From: Hetaerina americana
Lineage: Eukaryota; Arthropoda; Insecta; Odonata; Calopterygidae
DNA length: 64,000 nucleotides
Reading direction: 5' to 3'
Assembly (NCBI GenBank): GCA_022747635.1
Contig: JAKTNV010000003.1
Span: 94,434,290-94,498,289, forward strand
Shown here: one piece after another, positions 57,350 to 64,000 of the stretch
Layout of the letters: every line of letters starts with the position of its first letter
Position numbering within the stretch: position 1 is the first letter of the stretch
Made by a program: the position numbers and the translations under genes
The notes under the pieces: generated by a model
Database searches by the model: none
Told to the model about the DNA's origin: nothing
The model's input: the letters and a program-made list of their open reading frames with translations, nothing else

Positions 57350-60300
57350 GAAGGATGTCCATCATATTACGACTGTAACCGTGTTATTTACTTAAAAAAT
57401 ATTAGAAATCTACACTATAAGATACGTGTAGGTGGGAAAATCTACCAATAGAACCAGCGGCTCCAAATCTCCTTTCTGCGAGGCTTCTCCTTGCCTGGTT
57501 TCTTTTGCCAGAGGATATCTCATTGTCCTCAAAATTAGACGAAGCGAATTGATTGGTTTCTGATGTTGTCTGCGAACGAATACACCATTGGTGATGAGTG
57601 TGAGATTACGAAGATGAATCGGGACGAAGGAAGGCGAGCGATGCAATGTACGGGCGAATATAAAAGAAATTCTGGAAGCGTTCACTCTCCTTCTCCATCA
57701 ACCGTCCATTTATCTCTACAGATTGTATTCGTGCCATCACGGTGGTCCTTATCCAAATCTCGCCTGTTTTTTTACTATGAACTTCCCAAAGAATTGAATG
57801 ATAAAGAATTGGAGTTGAAAGAAAGGAAATCTGAACGTTTCCATTGCGAAGATTACCAATACAAAGGACTCTTTGACAGCTGCGTGGACGTGGCAATACG
57901 AGCTTGAGGCCAGAGAATTTTAACTGCCAGCACCCTCAGATTCTTTCGGCGAGATTTTAGTACCGCATGAATGATCTCATTTAACCGACAAGGCGCTTTC
58001 TTAGGACATGGGATAGTTATATCGTCCGTATTCAATTTATCCTTGAGGGTACTGTTATTCAAACTTTTGCCAACTTTCATATTTCTTCATACTCTTTTCA
58101 GCCGTAGCTAATTTCGGAATATTATTCAACAGTGAATTTCTCACTTTTTATTTCATTTAAACACTATCTTACGCGTCGTCAGTCCCTCGCTCGATTACGT
58201 TGATTCAAGGATGTACACAAAAAATCCGTTGAAAGTAAAGTAGACTATTTTTGTAGATATAGCATTCCTCATTTGCAATTTGTCATTAAACCTCAGAAAA
58301 ACTTTTACCGCACATTTTGAAATTCCATAATTTTTCTCAACGTTTGTGATATTTAACCGGATATAGATATAAATTTACAATTACTGCTGCTAGAGATTTA
58401 AGAATGGTAAAAGTTAGTTATGTCGATGGGTGTGCTTATTAAAATATGCTTTGCTATTTGTGAGATAGAAAAGACAAGAACAGTCTAATTAGTATGTCTT
58501 CCGAAACGGAATTCCTTTACAAAAGTTAAGAAAATATGCTTTCATTGATTAAAGGTTGAACATCAGAGTCATGATTTTCGATATAATTGAATTCAGAGGA
58601 GAAAGATAGGCCGATTTATAAGACAGTTTGTGATGTGATGTTCATGGGGACAAAAGAGGTAGGTGGAATTTTTGAGAGCGGAGTAAGGGTAGAACTGAAC
58701 TCCAGCGACGGAATCCGCCTGCTCTTAAACAACGGTGCCAAATCCTACACAGTTTAACGCCCCATCCGATTGCCGAAGCACTGAAATTGAGTGATAGTCT
58801 ACTAACAGCCAATGAAGTAGGAATCGGAATGCCAAAGAAAAAGATGATATTCATGGGATAAAGAAAATGGGTATATATGATTCCATTGCATTGGTGTTCA
58901 AAGTGTAAATACAAAAGACAAAGTGAGTGCACAAGAAGGGCCATTTGATTCCCTGTACCTTAGGCAAATGGCTGAAATCGATATGTGCTCCCAAAGGTTT
59001 GTTGGCTGATCTTCGCTCCATAAAGAGTGGTTTTCTTGAAAAAAAAAACTACCAAAACGGTCCTCCGACATTATATTCATTGCAAAGACTCCTCCGAGAT
59101 GAAGGGAATACAAATTAATCGCACAAAAGTCAGAAAGAGACTGGTTTACGGAGGGTTTGTCGACCCCATAGGGAAAACCCACACGAAAAGAGCCACTTAA
59201 CCTTTTGGCTTCATCCAAATCGAATTTAAATGATGCTCTGTAAGTAACCCTAAGAGCGTGTGGCGAGGTTCAGGACATCAATTATGCATAAAAAGCTACA
59301 AAGTATGTGCATGAAAAGTATTTATATCTTCGTCTGATGGTGTTTGTCATTCATATGTTGTGACCATGAACGTTTCAAGGGGGACCGAGTCTTTGAATCT
59401 ATCTTATCAAAAGAATTTTCTAATAATTTCGCCACTCTTGTCCCACGAACAATGTATACGTGTATTATTACTTTTTAACGCTATATCGGTATATTATTAT
59501 TACCGCCATCGTACTTCGTTAGGAGAGATAATGTCAACAACATTATAGAGATTAAGGGTAAAGCAGATTGATTTCAGATGCCATTTTATCCACGAGCGTT
59601 AAGGGATCAGAATAACATTGTCTGACCGCGGTAGGGTCATATTCGGGCCAAAATTAGTCGGGTGTATTCCCCCTGCCACACATTCTGGTGGTGGCTTGCA
59701 CGGTACTTAAATATCTAAAATATTTCTAAATATAGTTTCCTACCATAAGCATCACAGATGATAGATTCTTCACAGTGATAACCAAAGGTCGCATTTATGT
59801 TTCCCTAATATCCTTCAAAACAATATTTTAAAATTACAAAATTTAAACTGTCCTTCAGATCTGAAACACCAAAATCCCTTCGTGCATGTCGGAAACACAT
59901 AGAAATAAAACTATTCGACCAAGTAACAATTCAGCAGCTCCTTGGCCTTCCTGGGAACAAATCCTTAGGAAAAGGACTGAGGTGAGAATTCTTGAAGACA
60001 TCGCCCTCTTACGTTAAACCTGCTAAGTACCAATTGAATTGTTAGCCAGGCAAAATTATAAGGCATCGCTCCCTTAGTCTGGAAGATAATTTACTGTTAA
60101 ACTGTAAAAAATTGCGGTTAGAGATACAGATGAAATTGAAAGAATGAAAATTACTCTTAAAAGTAGAATGCGATTAAACAAGGCAATAGGTTATTCAGGT
60201 ATCGAGTTATGAAGTAGAAATACAGGACTATATTTAGCAGAAAATCTCGCCTTCACGCCTAATCCCTTACGTTCGACGTCGACCGTACCTAAATATTGCA

Positions 60301-60425
60301 CATTTTCATTTCACTTTGATGTTACACCTTAGTTTGTAGGATGCAATCACCACTCGTTAATACGATATCCATCCTTCCTGGTCGTTATCAAAGATGATGC
60401 TTTTTCCATTAAGGCAAATATAAAA
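57350..60425. other. Non-coding stretch
   Basis: No gene recognised. Frames of 75 to 114 codons on both strands between 57410 and 58080 overlap each other and match nothing I know. About 59605-59710 resembles 21530-21610 (CCCCCT.CCACACAT ... CTTGCA.GGTACT) and may be a dispersed repeat. Confidence 0.4.
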
Positions 60426-60429
60426 GTAT

Positions 60430-60890
60430 TCCGATGAAAGGTAGCCGAAAGGAATGCTTTGAAAACATGTGAGAAAAGAATGGGAGGTAAAAAGGCAACG
60501 TAGGGAAGTGAATTGACGACACGTAATTGGGAAGTGTAGGCATAAAGGCTGTCCTGTAAGCTACCCATGCCAGAGGGGAAAATGAGATGAATAGAGGAAG
60601 AGGATTTGATGAAGAGCGACCGAAAGAGAGAAAAGTTGATAAAAACTGCCTGGGGTTGGCCAAATATGTTGAACGAGAGGAATGAGAACTGTGGAAAGGT
60701 ATGATTAGGAGTGAAGGGTGGTGTGGAGCAGAGAGGCGGAAGGGGAACAGGGAATCGGCGCAGTAAAGACTACGGGTAATGGGTGTAGCCCGGGGGGGCT
60801 GGCCGGAGACATCGGAGTATGCCCTGAGGTCTCTTTCTCTTGAATTAATTAGCGTAATGATATCCATGGACCCATATTAATTAACCATCG
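60430..60890 (+). other. Purine-rich island with AT-rich core
   Basis: GA-rich from about 60465 to 60745, then a mixed GC stretch (AGCCCGGGGGGGCTGGCCGG near 60787). An AT-rich core at 60844-60882 closely matches the core at 30835-30873. The 152-codon minus-strand frame is serine- and proline-rich low-complexity and is not called. Confidence 0.5.
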
Positions 60891-60899
60891 CAAATCTTG

Positions 60900-62500
60900 G
60901 TGTTTTGGTTTTTGCTTAAGGACTGAAGTTTGTTCCGTGAACCAGAAGTCGAAAAACTTATAGTTTATCTAAAGTAAATATTTACCCATATCGTTATTCA
61001 TTATGAGCTAAGTTTTTCCCAAATTCTACCTATTTCCCCTCAAAAAAAACATGCCCCGGGGAAAGTTTATGTTTTCACGGGTCGTAAATTTACGGAACTG
61101 TGCACAGGTGGGAAGAAAACTTTAAGTAAATTTGCCAGAATACCAACATAAGGTAGAATTTAGATGGCCATAAATTCTAAAAGTTTAATATTTTATCAAT
61201 TTTAATGCAATGTGCGTCTTCTTAATCAATTGAGATACACAGATACTGATCCACAAAATTGCAAAATTCGTATGGGAAATTAATTCGGATGGACCTGCTT
61301 GAAACTGTTAAACCGATGTTATCTCAAAACTGGCTTATTTTCAAGAAACGACGCACTACACTTAGACTTGCCAGCTGCTTGGTAATTTTAATGTCACATA
61401 CGAAGCGTGCGAATTTTGCAGATCAGCGGCAGGCCCTAAACTTTCTTTGGATTCATAGGATATATGTTAAACTAACAGCAAAATCCAGATAAATTACTGC
61501 AACTGTAGTTTTTTATTCAAAGCTTGTATCAGTGAATAGTGTCATTTGTAGCCGCTCGAAGAGTTGAAAAATAACACAAATATTTTCACCCGATTACACT
61601 TTGTGAAATCATCATAAAAATTTTAAACGACAGGAGTGTTTGAGACTTAGTAAACTCATTTAATCTTTAGGCTCAAAACATGCTGCTACGATATAAAACG
61701 GATGTTAGACGAGAACCTTATGAAATAAAGGCGTAATTTTCCAAGCCCAGCTCAACATTTAGAGAAATATAGTCAGTATTCGTATTTGTAAACAATCATT
61801 AGCATTCGTAAAAAACGATAAATATCATGAAATGAGAATCTGCCAGGAAATAGTAAATGTATATGCCGGTAAACCATTTTACATTTGATTAACAAACAAT
61901 CATTTGCATTTTAGTGAGCCAGCGCGCTACCAAAATGAGACATGCTCGTGTCCTAAGTTATAATTGACAATGATTTTCAATTATTGCCGTGATTCTATTC
62001 ACGAATAGTCTTCGACCTGGCAATTTGAAAGTAGATATGATTACATCTCGATATAACAAGAATATACCACATATTAATATAAAGGTCAACTATTTTATCA
62101 TTTACGCCTTAAGTCTTGTTTATGCAATTGCAAAAAAAATACAACATTACGGCTGAAAGTACTATTATGCAGTCTGTTTCGAGAGAATTTCATGGTCCTC
62201 CTCGAAAAATTAAAAGTAAGAGCGTGAAATTTCATGGTAACCTTTTGCAGCCTTTAGAGCTTTTTCGTATATTGGATGTATACGGATATTTTTTTTTTAT
62301 TATTTGGAAACGAGGGATGTTTCATAAGAACAGTTCGTGCAAACACGCTGAAAGCATTGATCGTAGTCTTAAACAGTTGCAGACATCAAGTAATAAGATG
62401 ATCCTCATTACACCGAAAATAATATTTCTAAATATATTTTATAAGAGTTTTCAAAACATACTTGCGGATCCTCAAGATTTCCGACCACCGCATTTGGTCG
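60900..62500. other. AT-rich non-coding stretch
   Basis: No gene recognised. A 257-codon open frame begins at 62116 and runs into the next island; it is discussed under findings. Confidence 0.4.
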
Positions 62501-62509
62501 TTAACAGTT

Positions 62510-63085
62510 GCTCTCACCATGAGTATTTGAATTTTTTTTCAGCACGGCTCGATTCGAGTAACCTCCGCACATGGTTTTCTCCGCAAGAGACAATTTCATT
62601 CGCATTCGCCGCTGGCTTAAAAATGCGGGGTGCAAACAAAGACCCCCTCGGTCCCTCCCTGCTCCGAGGGCGGAACGTCGTGCACAGCTGGGAAATGCTC
62701 CCGTCGACGCCTCCGGGAGGGATATCCAATGAAATTCCGCATCTCCTCTTACACATGATTTCCACCCACCGTGACGGAGAGCGGAGAAGAGGGAAGAAAA
62801 AGCGTTTTCGTAGGTGCGCCGGAGAAGGGGGGGACAGAGGACGAGGGGGGAGTCGCGTGGAAATGAAGTCGCATCGGAGAGTCGGATGACGTAGCCGCTG
62901 GAGGAGAAAATTGGGAGGGGAGGACGGAGGAGGTGGATTGTGAGAGGGAGGTGGACGGGGAGATGGTGATAAGAGGGTGGGTTGGAATGGAGGCGGCGCA
63001 CAGGAACGGTCTATGAACAGTACCTACGGAATAGTTGGAGCGCCCTCGAGATCGGGAGGCCACGGGATTAAATGAGGTGGTGGTA
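62510..63085 (+). other. GC island, mixed then purine-rich
   Basis: About 62560-62760 is a mixed GC-rich segment with a CCCTCGG/CCGAGGG hairpin (about 62645-62670). From 62770 to 62960 the plus strand is strongly GA-rich. Frames are open on both strands (up to 166 codons on the minus strand), low-complexity in the GA part and without known domains elsewhere. Confidence 0.5.
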
Positions 63086-63089
63086 GCCA

Positions 63090-64000
63090 GTGAAAGCGTA
63101 ATTGTGGAGCTGCGGTGGGATTGGCGGAAAATGGGAGTAAAAATAGAAATGTAGAGGTACTGTAAGACTAACCTAAAGGAAAGAAAATTTTTAAAATGAG
63201 TTTAAGACAGTCACCAATAAAATCCTTCGTCACTCCCTCTAAGATATTCCTTCCTCTTATTCATTATTTCGGGTAAAAACTCCTGTTCCCATCGTGGAGG
63301 AAATTATCATGTCTAGCCAACGCTTAGAAAACTACAACTGCAGCAAACACTTAAATAATGTAATGCCTGCTGCCAGTTTTTATGAAGACTAAGTCGAATA
63401 CAGGAGATTGCCGGAAGAGAGAAGTGCGAGTATGTGCTATATTATTACGAAAAATGTATGGATTTTCAAAACTTTGCCAGAGCAAAACCACGGAGTGTAA
63501 GTCAGTCAGAAAAACGACTTAGAATAGAAATATATACTATATCGTTAGAGAGCCTGAAATAATGAAATATATAAAACAATGCCAGAGAAAAATCGGTATG
63601 TTAAGGTGCGTTTGCGCCTATTAATGCTGTTGAATTTAAATTAATCTTCAACATAGATAAATATTCTCCCGCTTGATCATCGCACTTGTTTTTCCATGCT
63701 GAAGGAGGGTTTAAATAATAACTATCCCTGCACCATCTCTGAGAACCTAAACATTTATTTAATCCCTGGAAAGGAAAGAAAGGAAATCCTTTGACAGAGA
63801 GCATTATTATCCATTTTCTTCCAACAATGCCACGGTTATGAATTCATCCTTATCAGAAGTGATTACCGCACTAACTTACCTCTCGCACCGTACTGCAAGA
63901 GGTACGTTAGTTCGAAAGGCCTGCATGAAGTCCTGGGCGTCGATGAGAACCCTCGAGCCTGAATGAAATGGACGGGATGAGGAATCGACGGCAAAGTTAA
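63090..64000. other. AT-rich non-coding end of window
   Basis: Nothing recognised. Confidence 0.4.

Overview
This looks like a gene-poor piece of an animal nuclear genome, most likely an arthropod and probably an insect. The support is an AT-rich background, two mariner (DD34D) transposons, several decayed copies of one LINE reverse transcriptase, short tRNA-headed SINE-like repeats and long (TA)n microsatellites. I found no intact host protein gene, no rRNA, no convincing functional tRNA and no CRISPR array. Nothing in the sequence lets me name a species.

Layout. From 1 to about 23,000 the window is AT-rich unique-looking DNA, broken by GC-rich islands with strongly one-sided purine or pyrimidine content (about 4.0, 6.2, 7.5, 13.5, 16.4, 18.5 and 20.8 kb). 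It also holds one SINE-like repeat at 3.4 kb and a perfect 14-bp-arm palindrome at 4.4 kb. An internally deleted mariner lies on the minus strand at 23,042-23,940. More islands follow at 25, 27.8, 30.7 and 31.7 kb, then a LINE relic at 32.1 kb and a full-length but frameshifted mariner at 33,243-34,543. From 36.0 to 38.8 kb there is a nest of repeats: a hairpin-bearing repeat, a second SINE copy, (TA)n tracts, a structured retroelement fragment, and a LINE fragment whose 3' end is present twice in tandem, each copy with a terminal hairpin and a (TA)n tail. Two further LINE relics lie in convergent orientation at 43.6-46.2 kb. Islands recur at 40.4, 46.9, 49.3, 50.8, 60.7 and 62.8 kb. Structured repeats recur at 51.7 kb and 56.9-57.4 kb.

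How the parts relate. All recognisable coding sequence belongs to dead mobile elements. The most interesting unexplained signals are: (1) a small family of hairpins with a CTGAWGA-stem-GAAAC core, two of them enclosed by long inverted arms; (2) the LINE 3' tandem with hairpin plus (TA)n tail; and (3) the GC islands, whose purine and pyrimidine runs switch strand around short AT-containing cores, two of which share a nearly identical core sequence. These islands could be regulatory elements in a gene desert or a large intron, but that is inference. Most long open frames in the window lie in these low-complexity islands and are not believable genes.
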